Shown: in pieces, positions 36,060 to 48,128 of the stretch
Numbering within the stretch: the stretch's first letter is position 1
How the letters are laid out: each line of letters opens with the position of its first letter
Source of the DNA: Sepiola atlantica
Taxonomy: Eukaryota; Mollusca; Cephalopoda; Sepiida; Sepiolidae
DNA: 64,000 bases
Direction: 5' to 3'
Assembly (NCBI GenBank): GCA_963556195.1
Contig: OY744531.1
Span: forward strand, 52,432,200 to 52,496,199
Translations under genes and position numbers: made by a program
Notes under the pieces: generated by a model
What the model was told of the DNA's origin: nothing
What the model saw: only the letters and a program-made list of their open reading frames with translations
The model's database searches: none

Positions 36060-36760
36060 GGTAATTAGATAGACTCAGAAGAATTGGAGTATTATCGAGA
36101 GTATAGTACAACAAGTGGGCTCGCCTTCAGCCTATGTAAAAATGTAAAGAGATCCGTGTTTTCGCAGATTTTACTACAAAATTTAACCATGCAGTAAATG
36201 ATTATTACGCACTTTTACATAGTCCAAAAGAGAGGTTCGCAAAATTCAACGTTTATATCAAAAGTTGATTAATTAATGCGTATCTATAAATACCTGTGGA
36301 CGAGGAATTCTCAAACCTACTTTGTATTAATACCCATAGGTTTTTCTATAAATTCGAATGATTACCATTTAGGATTACTGTTGCACTAGCTTTTTTTCAA
36401 CAAGTAATAAACACATTGCTCTACGGACTCGAAATTGTGACAGCCTACCTAGATGAAATTCTAATGATCAGTAAAACAACTGAGCAACACAAATCACATG
36501 TACACGAAGTATTTAAGAAAAACGACTACTATGGATAAGAATTGAAAGAGGTAAGATGCTATTCTTTCAAGAAAAATATATTGTGTTCTAATTATAGACA
36601 AAAATAGTAGAAGACCAGACCCAAAGTGAGCTAGTGCAATGAAAATCATGCCTTCTCCGGAAGGCGTATAATCACTACACAGTGTTCTTGGGTTAGCAAA
36701 TTATTATAATCTCTTCATTATAAACCTGCACAATTTACGATCTCTTCTCAATGAGCTAGT
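36060..36760 (+). pseudogene. Ty3/gypsy reverse transcriptase remnant
   Basis: Readable blocks are INTHRFFYKF (RT fingers/palm junction), LPFRITVALAFFQQV (normally LPFG...P..FQ), and AYLDEILM (the YLDD box, now YLDE, at about 36446). Downstream come DKNSRRPDP and LGLANYYN, the RT connection region. The Asp-to-Glu change and several stops mean it is dead. Confidence 0.8.
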
Positions 36761-36846
36761 AAACAAAAGAAAATAGTTGTATCTGGACGACATAATGCTA
36801 AAAGGAACTTCAATAAATTAAAAGATATTCTCACATCAGACTTATT

Positions 36847-37146
36847 TTGACGCACTACAATCCAGATCTCGAAATCATTGTAGCTATTGATCCTAGATCG
36901 TACAGCATTGAAACCTGCATTATACACAAAATAGAAGACAGATCACTCAAACCTATGGACAATGTATCTTGTACCTTACTACCTGCAGAAAGTTACTTAC
37001 AAATCGAGAAGAACCCATTGGGTATTATTTTTGCAGTAACCAAATATCGTTTTGTCTATGGACGACATTATGTTTTGCAAACCGATTATAAGCCACTGCT
37101 AACGGTCGACAGTTTCTCAACATTGCGGGAAATATTAAAATTATAG
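36847..37146 (+). pseudogene. Ty3/gypsy RNase H domain remnant
   Basis: A 99-codon frame containing LTHYNPDLEIIVAIDPRSY-like start (the catalytic Asp in VAID), LLPAE, QIEKNPLGIIFAV (the catalytic Glu) and YGRHYVLQTDYKPLLT. This order and spacing match the RNase H domain of Ty3/gypsy Pol. The frame stops where the family would continue, just before the integrase piece in the next frame. Confidence 0.8.
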
Positions 37147-37155
37147 AAACCAACC

Positions 37156-37760
37156 ATGAAAGTAACCATTAGTTTTTTACATGAATTGGTCACCGTGTTC
37201 GGGATCGTTGGCTTTATTGTATCAGACAATGAAATGCTATTAACTTCTAGTGAATGTAAACTATTCTGTAAAACTTCGCGCCGTACATTAGAGAATCAAT
37301 GGTCAGGCAGAATTATGTATGGGTACATACAAAATAGCGCTGAAAGAGCAAGATGTACACTAACGGAAAATGCTATTCTAGGTATATAGGACGACCCAAA
37401 ATAACAAAGTTCCATCTACCATGACGCCAGCAGAAGCAATGTTTGCAAGGAAGATTGAAACAGTGTTTGATGGACTGGAAATAAATTTTACGAATGGACG
37501 TTTCAACGTTGGAGAAAAATATTTCGAATGTTCAAAAAATATATTCTACTGGGAAATAAAGATAGTGGATACGCGGATTTGGAGACAAGGTTTATATGAT
37601 AAAATGGCACATAGACCAGATGAGGAAATCCTATTAATATGCTGTCTCGAATAATACTAAAGATGACGAACTAATTGATGTTGTGTCTGATACATTTCAG
37701 ATACTAATCCCGCAAAATCCCAAAGGAAACGTAAGATTACGAACTTTATTGTAATAAACT
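37156..37760 (+). pseudogene. Ty3/gypsy integrase remnant
   Basis: Two frames. The frame 37156-37389 has TISFLHELVTVFGIVGFIVS then SDNEM where SDNGTQF is expected (second catalytic Asp present). The frame 37421-37654 has MTPAEAMFARKIETVF, the conserved C-terminal motif. The zinc-binding N-terminus and the first catalytic Asp region are missing, consistent with an internal deletion. Confidence 0.75.
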
Positions 37761-37809
37761 CTAAAAGGTAAAAGTATTGACCCCATACGGAGCCAGGCTG
37801 AAAAGGTGG

Positions 37810-38010
37810 TGTTATGGTGTGATGGTGATATACCCTATCTTGTGACTATATGGACTCTTCTAGACACTATGTATAGAGAAGCCTACGACGAAGGACGGAG
37901 AAGTCCCGGGACACTTTTTCGGTAACATACCATTTTGTACTTTTGTAAATACGCACACTTGTTAACATACCACCGTGTTGTCTTATTTATCATTGGCCCT
38001 TCAAAGTCAG
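37810..38010 (+). repeat. Probable 3' LTR (5' part), Ty3/gypsy copy 1
   Basis: Begins TGTTATGGTGTGATGGTG just after the purine tract AAAAGGTGG, as an LTR start should. It aligns with 59999-60193 (for example ATACCCTAT, TTGTAAATACGCACACTT against CTGTAAATACACACTCTT, and CGTGTTGTCTTA). The 3' boundary is not clear. Confidence 0.65.
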
Positions 38011-39690
38011 ATTAGTATTATTTTGAGTACTAACTCTCAAAAAAGGATATAAGTGCTAAGTTTTTATCTGTTCTAAGTGACAATCCTCTTGAGGTTGAAG
38101 GTTCAATACTCACTACAGGTGATACTAAGAATACTTTAGTTACCGGTCTTTCGATGATAAAAATGCACATGACTCTTTACTAAGGGTAGACTTATGCATA
38201 AGGGTGTAATGTATTAACATTGTTCGATTCATAAACACACGTCTTTGTTATACTTATATTACATGCAAGAAAGTGCAGTACGTTCGACAACAAAGAGATC
38301 TACAGTAGGATTTGCTTGTGTCAAAGTTGCTCATACAAAAATCATAAATTACAAAGAAATATGTCTTTTAACACCGTCGTCATCACCCCCTCGTTCAGCA
38401 TCCAAGGACAATATTTGGAAAAAAGATATTTGATATAGAAAAGCTTCATTGAAACTTGAAAAAAAAACTTATATCTAGCGGAACGTGGATGGTGGTCCCA
38501 AGGGGAGGTGATATGAGGCAAAGAGGGAATAGGGAAAAATATGTGTTGTATTAGCCGTATTTGTAAGGAGATGACTGTTGAGTATGTTAGAAGAGAAAAA
38601 AGGCGGAATGAAGATGTAAGGCAGATAAAAGGTAGGAAGAAGGTAGCTCGGTTCCAGTGTGAGCAGTGTGCGTGAGATAGAGTAGTAGGTCAGGTATGCA
38701 AAAAAAAAAGATGAGGAAATGATAGATACGGGATGAAGCAAAAGACAGTTGGGGAATAAAAAGCATGTGGGTGATCGCTGAATTCATCCATTATCGAATT
38801 TAGTCAATATTGGTTCAACGAAAATCTTTTCAGTCTTGGATTCAGAGATAAAAATATAGGTGCATGTTTCATCTACATGTAAATAACGAAGTGTTGCTCA
38901 AACTATAAATCGTAATAATCTGGCCTAGTCTAGTAAATTCATACCACACCGCAAATGTGACAGCGTATAATAATACAGCTGTGGTTAGTGTGGATGCGAA
39001 GAAAACACATAATTTCAAAATATCTTCTGCAAATAATGAAAAGAATAACTGAACATGTAGATGAGTCCGGTCTGATTTCCTGGGTCAAAATCTATTTGTC
39101 CGGAATCTTCCCTTCTGAATTGTGACAAGCAGATGAGATAAACACGAACGGTCAAAGTCTGCGGATGAATCAATATTAATGGCGATGTTCTTGAATTTCT
39201 CACACCATTAAAACGCCGACGCTCAACACGCTGAAAATGTCAGCTGCAATAAAGAATTTTGTTAACAGTTTACCAGCCTTGGATTAAGTAAATTAATTAT
39301 CTTCTTAACAGATCAGCGGAAGAAATGTCACATAGATTTTTATGCCAGTTTTACAAAGTATATATGCAACAACATTATTTATCGTTGATGGAAAACTGCG
39401 CTTATTACAAAACTACAGGAAAAGCTAAAATCGCCACTGAAAATCTGACACAAAAATATGAAGCTAATGAGAAATAAATATATTTCATAGCGTCAGAGAG
39501 AGACGGGATAGTAGTCCCGGGAATCTGAATTCTCGGGGCATCAAGTCATATTAAAACTCTATCCTTCTCTCATGATATTTCTAAGTTTTGGTACATACAA
39601 TCAAGGAATTCGCCCCGGGCATTACTAGAATATAACCAGAGATTTACACGCTACTGAAAGCAAGTAAGTTTATTTATTAAACAAATAGTA
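38011..39690. other. Unassigned sequence
   Basis: No gene was recognised. A purine-rich stretch at about 38500-38760 creates Ser/Leu/Phe-rich minus-strand frames that overlap in two phases and show no domain. Confidence 0.4.
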
Positions 39691-39693
39691 GTA

Positions 39694-39746
<53 letters not shown>
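39690..39746. repeat. (TAA)n microsatellite
   Basis: A TAG/TAA trinucleotide run of about 56 bp. It could be a retroelement tail, but no element was recognised upstream. Confidence 0.9.
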
Positions 39747-39747
<1 letters not shown>

Positions 39748-40420
39748 TATCAATAATAATATTAATATTATGATAGTATTGAGGACATTTACTTAAATCT
39801 AATTTATTTGAAATACCACAAAACTAGAATCTGATAAACGTCACAGGTTCACCATTTCTGATACCGCCGGAGGTTTGTTTTGAAATCATTTTAGCAACCT
39901 AGAAGCTGACTTAAAAAACTAGATCTTATATTTTCAGAATGTCGTATGGTTTGGCTCAGTCCAAGAAGCTGCACCCCCAGGCATTACCGAGTACTTTGTG
40001 ACAGAGTTAATTCCTGGCTGTTTTAACCTTAGATACTAATTGTCACACAGCCCACAACAGGAAACGCAGCTCAATTTAGTTCATTACCAACACCATCGTA
40101 CTTGTCAAGCGTCAACAGTTAGTAAATCAATTAATCGATACTAAGAATTGTTTTTGTTTCATTTCGAAGAAAATTAAACTCTATGGGGATGGTGAGCAAA
40201 GCGAGGTGGATTCTCTATATATTTCTGTCTCCTATACAGGAGGCTAGAAAGTGCACCTTCGGATTACTTTTGACAGCCTCATAACTCTCGTCTCCTTTAT
40301 TTTGTCTTTTAGTCCTCACATTCTATGAGCGATATTTCTGACAAAGGGAAAGTATTGATGGTTTCTGGGTCGGAATCTATCCATCTAACACTTATTGTTT
40401 GCTAGTTTTTGACCTTAAAG
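39747..40420. other. Unassigned sequence
   Basis: No gene or repeat was recognised. Confidence 0.4.
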
Positions 40421-40424
40421 TAAT

Positions 40425-40960
40425 ATGTTTAGCTCCTTACATCAAGTGGTTTCATGCTTTGTTTGGAGCGATTTCAATCACAAAACCCTGGTACAGCTCA
40501 TTCTGAAGTATGCTATCAAAGCAATACATCCCTATATCGTACACATAGTGTGTGTTCAACGGTTTGCTACTAGGGTTGTTACGGGATTCTTCACGCTTAC
40601 AGATAACGACTGGCTTCAAAGAATAAATCTCTCCTCACTTGAGCAGGGACTTAATTCTGGCATACAGCATTATGAACGATGATGTAAATTTACCTTTAGA
40701 GGAGGTTTTTACCCGAAAACGTAGTTGCGGTCACCGCGAGCACTCAAAGAGGTACTATTGACCGTTTCGTCTCAACAGAATAACGGCAGTATCCATCTAT
40801 TTCATGTGAAGATCTGCCAGAGGAGGTCATGATGATGCCTACCATATCCAAGTTTAAAGTCGTCTTGGACAAACATTCAGACGGTATATAGATGCACTAT
40901 CGTCTAACTGTCTTTTTACATGGCTTGATGCACTTTGCTATTTTTGCCAATAAAATTGAT
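40425..40960 (+). pseudogene. 3' end of a LINE ORF2 (CR1/L2/Jockey-like)
   Basis: The frame 40425-40682 reads LKYAIKAIHPY, VQRFATRVVTGF and LQRINLSSLEQG, the conserved region after RT domains in Jockey-superfamily LINEs (normally EY..QVWSPY, iEkVQRraTk, RL..L.L.sLE.RR). After frameshifts the sequence continues with FTRKRS, LPEEVVMMPTISKFK and LDKHSDG, the usual last motif of such proteins. The rest of ORF2 is missing: a 5'-truncated insertion. Confidence 0.7.
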
Positions 40961-41213
40961 TTATTGATTAATTTTCGGGTTTAATGTCGTTTATATTTAT
41001 TGAGGTTTTATATATAAAAGAATATGAGTCAGGATAACGTGATTTAAAAAAAAAACGAAAGGAAACATGTCCAGTGTCAGTTTTCACTCGGGTGTATATG
41101 TGTATCGAGACAAGAAAGAATCAATCATTAAAAAGAAAACATCTGAATCAGTGATTGCTCTGTCTTGCAGTTCTTTATGGTAAAAAACTTACGAGAATTA
41201 AAAGAATATTTAT

Positions 41214-41286
41214 GATAATAAAACACATAATAAATGTCCATAAGTTATTGTAATTACTTATGGACATAATTATGTGTTTTATTATC
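41214..41286. repeat. Near-perfect 73-bp hairpin
   Basis: GATAATAAAACACATAATAA at 41214-41233 followed by ATGTCCATAAGT pairs with ACTTATGGACATAATT and ATGTGTTTTATTATC at 41256-41286, giving a stem of about 33 bp with few mismatches and a tiny loop. It could be a decayed fold-back MITE or a precursor-like hairpin. Confidence 0.75.
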
Positions 41287-41458
41287 TTATTGTACAGAAA
41301 ATAAGTTAGAAGCGAAAATTACAATGAATAATTGTGTCTTTGCATTTAAATACACGAATGTTTTCGTTAAGTTATGAAAACCACTGAATTTAAAGAATGC
41401 ACAATTGAATTACGTATTCAAAATATAACAACTTAAAGATATTTCTACGGCAATATGA

Positions 41459-41461
<3 letters not shown>

Positions 41462-41530
<69 letters not shown>
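41462..41530. repeat. (TA)n array, landing site of a transposon
   Basis: A long TA array whose right end abuts the terminal repeat of the element at 41531. Confidence 0.95.
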
Positions 41531-41533
<3 letters not shown>

Positions 41534-42220
41534 TGTTCTAAAAGTCTTGGGCAGCGTGTTCAACGTGCATTTCGCACAAAATTCCGAAAAGAGGTCATGC
41601 CCAAGAAAGCTGTCTACGGACTATTCTTCTTTGAAATAGCCGCAGGCAATGGTGACACATACCTCGACATGCTGGAAAACTGGTTAATGGATACATTGAG
41701 CGGGGAAGAGTCTGACGACTTCATTTTCCAACAGGATGGGGCGCCACCGAACGAGAACCTCAGGGTTAGACAGTATCTGAACACAACACTGTCAGACAGA
41801 TTGATTGGACGGTCTGTGCGAGATGATCGGGTTCTCATCCCAGGTCTCCAGATCTCACACGCTGCGCTTTATTTTTGTGCATCTAATGTTATTGCGTTAA
41901 TCATATGTTTTCATTTGCTGCTTGTTTGTAAAGAAGAATGGTCATTAGACAGCTTTCTTGGGCATGGCCTCTTTTAAAAGTTTTGTACGAAATGCACGTT
42001 GAACACGTGATTCAGTTTTTGAAAATTAAAGGACACAAAACGCCTTTTCTGCTTGAGTGAATGCCATTACTGGGACTGAAAAGATATGAAAGAATCGTTA
42101 GCATGAGAAAAAACTTAATCAATTTAGCTTTGAAATTGTACCAGTTTTATCTTACTACCATCCATAGTCCAGCAGATATGAGGACTTGAAATGTGCCAAA
42201 AACTTTAGGACCACCCTGTA
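41529..42220 (+). mobile_element. Tc1/mariner-class element with internal fold-back
   Basis: Outer ends match as imperfect inverted repeats (about 17 of 22: GGTGTTCTAAAAGTCTTGGG against GGTGGTCCTAAAGTTTTTGG) with TA at both edges. Inside, a 60-bp block at 41555-41614 is repeated inverted at 41948-42007 with about 54 matches, so the 5' part of the transposase piece was copied backwards into the 3' part. The element is about 0.7 kb and too short to be autonomous. Confidence 0.75.
41597..41977 (+). pseudogene. Tc1/mariner-superfamily transposase fragment
   Basis: The frame reads KAVYGLFFFEIAAGNGDTYL, LDMLENWLM and DDFIFQQDGAPPN, then RVRQYLN, RLIGRS. FQQDGAPP carries the second catalytic Asp of the DDE/D core in this superfamily, and GDTYLDMLENWLM is the usual helix before it. 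The first Asp region and the third catalytic region are absent. The last about 35 residues derive from the inverted copy and are not homologous to transposase. Confidence 0.75.
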
Positions 42221-42757
42221 TATATAATTGACAAAGTTAGAATACCAATCATGATGTTATATATTTTTTTATTAAATGAATAAAATCATTTACATACTCG
42301 CCTTTTTAAAAGAGTACTTTCTTTTCATTCTGCTGAGGATCACTCACTCGTGGATAGACCAAAGTGTATGTCCAATCTTCTTGACGATTTGGGGAAAGTG
42401 AAATCCTATGTGTATCGCGTGGTTGCCACGGTTATGAATAGAAGGGGTTGTCACATTATTGAAAACATAATTTTCGTAAAGTTATTATAATAATATAGAA
42501 TATCCATACTAAGGTTATATATATTTTTATTTTATTAAATAAATACAATCATTTACAAATAAAAATAGTATTTAAAAATAGAAAAATAGAAAAAAGTACT
42601 CTTTGAAAAAGGCGAATATTGCCGAAAATCTCAGATATGTAAATTATTTTATTCAGAATCCGCCTAGATTCTGCAAGATATCGCTTTATCCCCAGGGCAA
42701 CCGGGAATAACCCCGGGAAATTTGAACCCCGATACGAAATTCATATTCAACTCAGTA
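42221..42757. other. Unassigned sequence
   Basis: No gene. A stretch with CCCCAGGGCAACCGGG at about 42691 resembles the CCCGGGCAANGC motif of the repeats at 49.8 and 58 kb. Confidence 0.35.
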
Positions 42758-42838
<81 letters not shown>

Positions 42839-42841
42839 TAG

Positions 42842-42885
<44 letters not shown>
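42758..42885. repeat. (TA)n arrays
   Basis: Two TA arrays separated by a short GGTAGGTG interruption. Confidence 0.95.
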
Positions 42886-42888
<3 letters not shown>

Positions 42889-45030
42889 GTGAACTATGCA
42901 CCTCATTAACTAAATAAGTACGTTTTTATTATATTAGACAAAAAAGATTTGCAAATATATAAACGCTTGTATTATATTATTCAATGTCTACATAAGCAAT
43001 GATTTCTTTGAAAATTATTATTTTTTGTTGCAAGTAAGGATGCATTTTTATCTGCATTCTCTAAATTCAGTCGTATTCGAACTGTAAAGAAACAAAAAAT
43101 ATTAGTCAATCTAAATGAAAAAAAAGGAATAATATTCACTTACAATTTGATTATGTTGCATATTTCCCAACCTTGGGGAGGGCCAACACCTTACAGATGA
43201 CAATCAATTGAATATATGTGTTCATAAATTTACTTTGTGATCGTATCCTTCTCTTTATAATATACGCGTTGCGTTTTTTCCTCCCATGACTGTGGACACC
43301 TGAAATAAATTGTTCACACCAACGACTTATGAAGAACCATAGATTAAAAACATACATTTTATTGTAGATAAACCTTTGCTTCTGACAGCGGCTTAGTGGG
43401 CGCATTCCAGTCTACGGGTGTGTTGTTATAGTTATGTTCGAAGAACAGCCATCCTACTTGTCTGTTGCCTTCAAAATTCCGGACGACTCATGCTTCACCC
43501 CTAACCCCCCTCAGCTGACGTCACATCCTAAGAGTCGAGATGACATTTGAAGGCACTCGATGACATGTGTACGTGTCGAAATAGGCCCGTGAATCGAACT
43601 AATGAGATGAATACTAGCAAACGTACCCACTTACTATGTAACAATTACAGAATAGTTTTTGTTTCTTTTAAAACTTTTCGATAGTTTTAATTAAAAAATC
43701 GTGAATCAAATTCATTTTAATTTAAAACATGACAATTATATAGAATTGCTTATTTTAATAGAATATTTATTTTGTGAAGACCGATATATTTCGATAACAC
43801 AAATGTATTTCATAAACATTTTGTATCTGAAGTCGAAAATGTCAAAAATAGAGGTATATAATGTGCGTGAAAAGGTAACGGGATGTTTTTTTTTCAATCA
43901 AAACTGCGTTGTGTTGTTTGTTCGCAGTATTTATATTTTCGATTTTACCGGCGCTTTGATTTTTAAATAAACCGCGTTCGCTCTAGTCACGCATCTATCT
44001 CGATTTTCACGTTAATTAACATGTTGGTTTCACGCGAATACGGATCTTGTCGGCAATCGGTCGCGCAGTTTGATAAATGAGCCAGAACTAAATGCGTTTT
44101 ACTTTGTGAACTCTGCACATCCTCTTTTCGTAAGTCGTTCTTTGTCAGTCGAACAACATTTCAAAGCAGAGGCTCATCCGTAATTAAAACTCTATTTCGA
44201 AATGCGTCTTAGCATTGTTATAAGATTCTCTGTCTATTGATCCGTCGGTAAGTCCGTTATGTCGGTCTGTTATGTGTCCGTTTGAAATATAGTTTTCGTC
44301 TGTTTGTCATGCTTACGTTAGAAATAGAGCTAGCGAGTCTGAATGTATAAGGCTAGACTCAGACTCCTAGGATACAAAAGTATATCGATTCGGACTCATA
44401 CAATTTACAATAATCCCGCTTTTTATTTTAAATTCTTCAATTATTCAGACTGTCTGTTGATTATTCACAGAATTAAAAAAAATCCAAGTCTGGCAGTTTG
44501 TGGAAAATAGCTCCTTATATGTGGAACAAAAATAGCAATAGCATGAAGACTTTGTGAAGTTCGAATAAGGCAAGATGTAACCAAAAGATAGTCTTCATCA
44601 GAATATGTTCAGTGTTAATAACGATATGAATGATTAAGTACTCGTCTAGTTGCAACCAATGTAAATAATCTTATTTTTTCTGTATGTACCTGAAACTGAC
44701 CTAAACTTCTATGAACAAATATTATTTACAAGAACTTATCATCTTCGGAATACAATACAACGGGTCTGCTTTTTAGCTGATTACACCATTTTTTTCGAGT
44801 CTAATTTTAATAAATTCTTGTTGATTTGTCCGCCTAAATAAGCAAATTCTGACCATTTCATCCACTATTTCCAATCCTCTCAAAGTGTTATTTATCTCCA
44901 ACTGACACTCCCATAAACCCTTCTTGTGTCACTTCTTGGTGACGCATACGTAAGTAAGGGAATGGTAATGTCACAGCAATCTGACAAGACTCGCAGAGAT
45001 CAAGCGAGAGAGAGAGAGATCAAATTAAAA
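42886..45030. other. Unassigned sequence
   Basis: About 2.1 kb without recognised coding, RNA or mobile-element signature. Open frames at 43151-43405 and 43701-43970 have no motif. Confidence 0.4.
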
Positions 45031-45035
45031 TTTAA

Positions 45036-45480
45036 ATAACTAGGCCGGGTGTACCGAAAAAGTCGCTTAACATAAGTAGGTGTACTTGGCATTGACACGC
45101 ACCTGGCTGGGAATACATATGATGGATTGTCAAAAATAAAATAATTGTTGACTAGAACTGTTACATATCCACGCGCGTATACCGATAACGTAATTCTACA
45201 GAAGTAGGTTCACTTTACATGGACACGCACCTTTCAAGCAGGAAGAAGAAAAACAAATGATATAATTGATTGTCACAAACAAAAATAATCGCTGTTTAAA
45301 GTCGAGCAAATGGTCGGGAAAAATGGTGGATTGTAAAAAATGAAAAAATTGTTGATTAAAACCACCTGCAAATATTTAACGGCAAATGAAAACACACCGT
45401 CGCCGCTTAAAACGTATTGGTTGATTGTCTACATTGACAGTGAAGTCCCTGGGTGGGCGATTACAGGGGGGGCACACATT
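45036..45480 (-). repeat. Dispersed retroelement-like repeat with degenerate internal repeats
   Basis: The minus-strand 3' terminus reads TACACCCGGCCTAGTTATTT at about 45039-45058, similar in style to the ends near 1400 and 21360. Inside, the plus-strand phrase (G/T)GATTGTCA(A)AAA..AAATAATTGTTGA recurs at about 45124, 45270 and 45325. No ORF is recognisable. Confidence 0.45.
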
Positions 45481-46002
45481 GTTATCTAATAACAATTCGA
45501 AATTGATATCGTCAGTTAATTGGCGATTTGACCCCGAGAAAGACCGAGAATAAATAAAATAAAAGTTTTAAAAAATATTGAATACAAATCAAAATATTAA
45601 TTATATTATTATAAGAAGAATACCTAATTAAATTAATTTAAAATAGAATAAACACATAAATATTATAAAAGAGATGGACAAAAATTAGCCAACTCGTTTG
45701 GAATTTTAAAAATAAATGAATACATTTATTTATATGAAATGATAATGTATTAATTTTTATAACGTGTAATCATACAATGGATTAATAACTAGCATCCTTA
45801 ATAATTAATAAGAAATAAAATATTTAATAAATATTTAATAAATATTATGCTGAAGCTAGATTTTTAGCGAATTTGGAATTCTTCATAGGGCAGCCATCTC
45901 TATGCGTTTCGATTCTGTAGACAGAAATAAACATTTTTTTTTGTTTGAACGGAATTTTCTCCTGAGATATGAAAACATTTTAACCATCCCGGATTTTATT
46001 AA
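45481..46002. other. Unassigned AT-rich sequence
   Basis: No gene or repeat was recognised. Confidence 0.4.
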
Positions 46003-46004
46003 CA

Positions 46005-46071
<67 letters not shown>
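46003..46071. repeat. (TA)n array
   Basis: TA dinucleotide array. It splits the open frame at 45902-46201, which is not supported as a gene. Confidence 0.95.
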
Positions 46072-46077
<6 letters not shown>

Positions 46078-46566
46078 CTCAGACAAATACAAAGTTTACG
46101 ACATGATCGCTATTTTAATCATCAATATTTTTATGTTATGCTTATTTCATTTTATGGCTAGTTATGAAGACTTTATTTCAGTTTTAAATGTTGATATGTA
46201 AAATATTTTTTTAAATATTTACATCTGACTCTAAAATTCTATTTTTATTACCATCAATAAAATGTATAAAATTATAAAATCAGAAAATACACATTAATCT
46301 TTGTTGATGTTGAATTTTTGGAACATCATTACATAATATTTATTATGTCATAAACTTTGAATGCTTCTGAGTTATAATATATGAGCTCTGTTATACCTAA
46401 AATCTTAATCGTTGAGCTAAATTTACGCCTGCAGTATCCACCAGTAGCTTAGAGATTTGGATTGCTTCACTATTTTATATTTGTAAGATTAAAGTGTGGC
46501 CTTTATTGCCTCATTAACATACAACTGAAGTTAAAATAGTTGACGATCTTTAACTTATAAATAAGT
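46072..46566. other. Unassigned AT-rich sequence
   Basis: No gene or repeat was recognised. Confidence 0.4.
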
Positions 46567-46905
46567 CAACTAGACACTTACCTCGAGTATCTATGGACTC
46601 TCCGTACAGGGGTTTGTCAGGATAACCGAAAATGAAGATACTTCTTCCTAAAAGAAAACCATGACTAAATATTTCAAATAACATAGTGTCCGAAGCCCAA
46701 CTAAGATCCCCTGGTATGGCTACTCCACACTGGCATATACGAGGAATGGTGAATCTTATCTAAGTGATGTTGCCTCTAGTAACAGCACTTAGCTGGATAC
46801 TCCACCAGACTAGATGAATTCTTGTCCTGGAATCCAGTAAGACCAAGAGACCACAAGAAAAGTGTTACTATAACAGTTAACTTGTCAATTGAGAATAGGA
46901 AAATT
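46567..46905. repeat. Dispersed repeat, copy 2 of a pair (partner at 19823)
   Basis: Colinear with 19823-20165 along about 340 bp. The family is not recognised. Confidence 0.75.
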
Positions 46906-47065
46906 AATATTTTTAAACTTATTTACACACTCAACGTTTGATAGATATATAACTTTAATATAATATTCGGATATCTATGTATCTCATATAGAAATTAAAT
47001 GTTAGCTTCAGGAAGGGGTCCCTTGATTTTTGAGAACTTCGGGTGAAGTAATATAAAAAGAAAAA

Positions 47066-47145
47066 AAATATATATATATATACATATATATATATTTATG
47101 TGTGTGTGTGTATGTGTGTAAATGTGTTTGTGTGTTTGTGTGTGT
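47066..47145. repeat. (TA)n and (TG)n microsatellite
   Basis: A short TA array followed by TG-rich repeats. Confidence 0.9.
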
Positions 47146-47274
47146 ACAAGAAAAATGTTTCGCCTATTCAGTTCGAGTGAGTTTGTATGAAGAAAAAGTG
47201 AATTTGCAAACATAATAAAATATGAACATGAAAACTAAAAAATACCAATATAGTCGTTATGCACGTCTTATATT

Positions 47275-47313
47275 GCTCTCTCTCTCTCTCTATCTATCTC
47301 TCTCTCTTTCTCT
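47275..47313. repeat. (CT)n microsatellite
   Basis: Interrupted CT array. Confidence 0.9.
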
Positions 47314-47481
47314 CGCGTTTCCTTCTTTAACTCTCACGTTAAATCATATTACCACTTGTGGTGTTATCTTTTTTGTGTATAATAGACTATAGCAATCGTG
47401 TTATTCTTTCCTTTCTTTATTATTTCCGATTGTTAATAAACAGAGAGAGAGAGGGAATGAAAGAGGGAAGGAGACGATGGT

Positions 47482-47500
47482 AGATAGATAGATAGATAGG

Positions 47501-47553
<53 letters not shown>

Positions 47554-47563
47554 GGATAGATAG
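47482..47563. repeat. (GATA)n tetranucleotide array
   Basis: About 80 bp of TAGA/GATA repeats with a few substitutions. It produces the Ser-Ile-Tyr-Leu open frame on the minus strand. Confidence 0.95.
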
Positions 47564-48055
47564 AAACACATATATAGAGAGAGACAAATAAAGAGGGGGC
47601 ATGCCAGAAAGAGTGAAATAAGGGACTATGAACTTAATGCAGTGAGATAGTTATGAAGTCATCGACACAACTTTCATCTTGGTGTTTAGGTCATCCATCA
47701 CTAGAAAAATCTCATTTTTATGAACAAATTCTGTGTAAGGCTATCTTCAAATAATCGTTCTCTCGCAGTCGCCATGACAATTACACACATAATCATCAGT
47801 GCATATTTAACGTTGTCAATTATTCTTCCTGTAAATCATTTTTAATCCCTTGTGAACAAGATTCTCACGAGGTGGCTTGAAATTTACGCGCTTGTTTTGA
47901 CAATAGACTATGGTAAACTAAGGGGTGTACTACACGCGATAAGCTGTATTTCCTGAATAACATGGCCATCATGTTGCGCATGCGTTAACAATTTTACGTG
48001 TTAATGCTTACATCTAGGTATCTAGATATCCCATGTAAACACAAAGTCTTCATTA
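47564..48055. other. Unassigned sequence
   Basis: No gene or repeat was recognised. Confidence 0.4.
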
Positions 48056-48056
48056 A

Positions 48057-48125
<69 letters not shown>
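48056..48125. repeat. Compound (TA)n-(TG)n microsatellite
   Basis: A TA array, a short interruption, then a TG array. Confidence 0.95.

Positions 48126-48128
<3 letters not shown>

Larger units (their letters stand above)
36060..38010 (+). mobile_element. Ty3/gypsy-type LTR retrotransposon remnant, copy 1
   Basis: Plus-strand reading gives pieces of reverse transcriptase, RNase H, integrase core end, integrase C-terminal region and the start of a 3' LTR, in the standard Ty3/gypsy order. Many stops and frameshifts are present, and the sequence between RNase H and the later integrase part is deleted. The family is the one seen again at 59120-60193. No gag and no 5' LTR were found. Confidence 0.8.

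Noticed and set aside
38475..38787. Ser/Leu/Phe-rich minus-strand frames
   Set aside because: They reflect a purine-rich plus strand and overlap in two phases without a motif.
47482..47563. Possible CRISPR-like regular repeats
   Set aside because: They are a simple GATA microsatellite without spacers.
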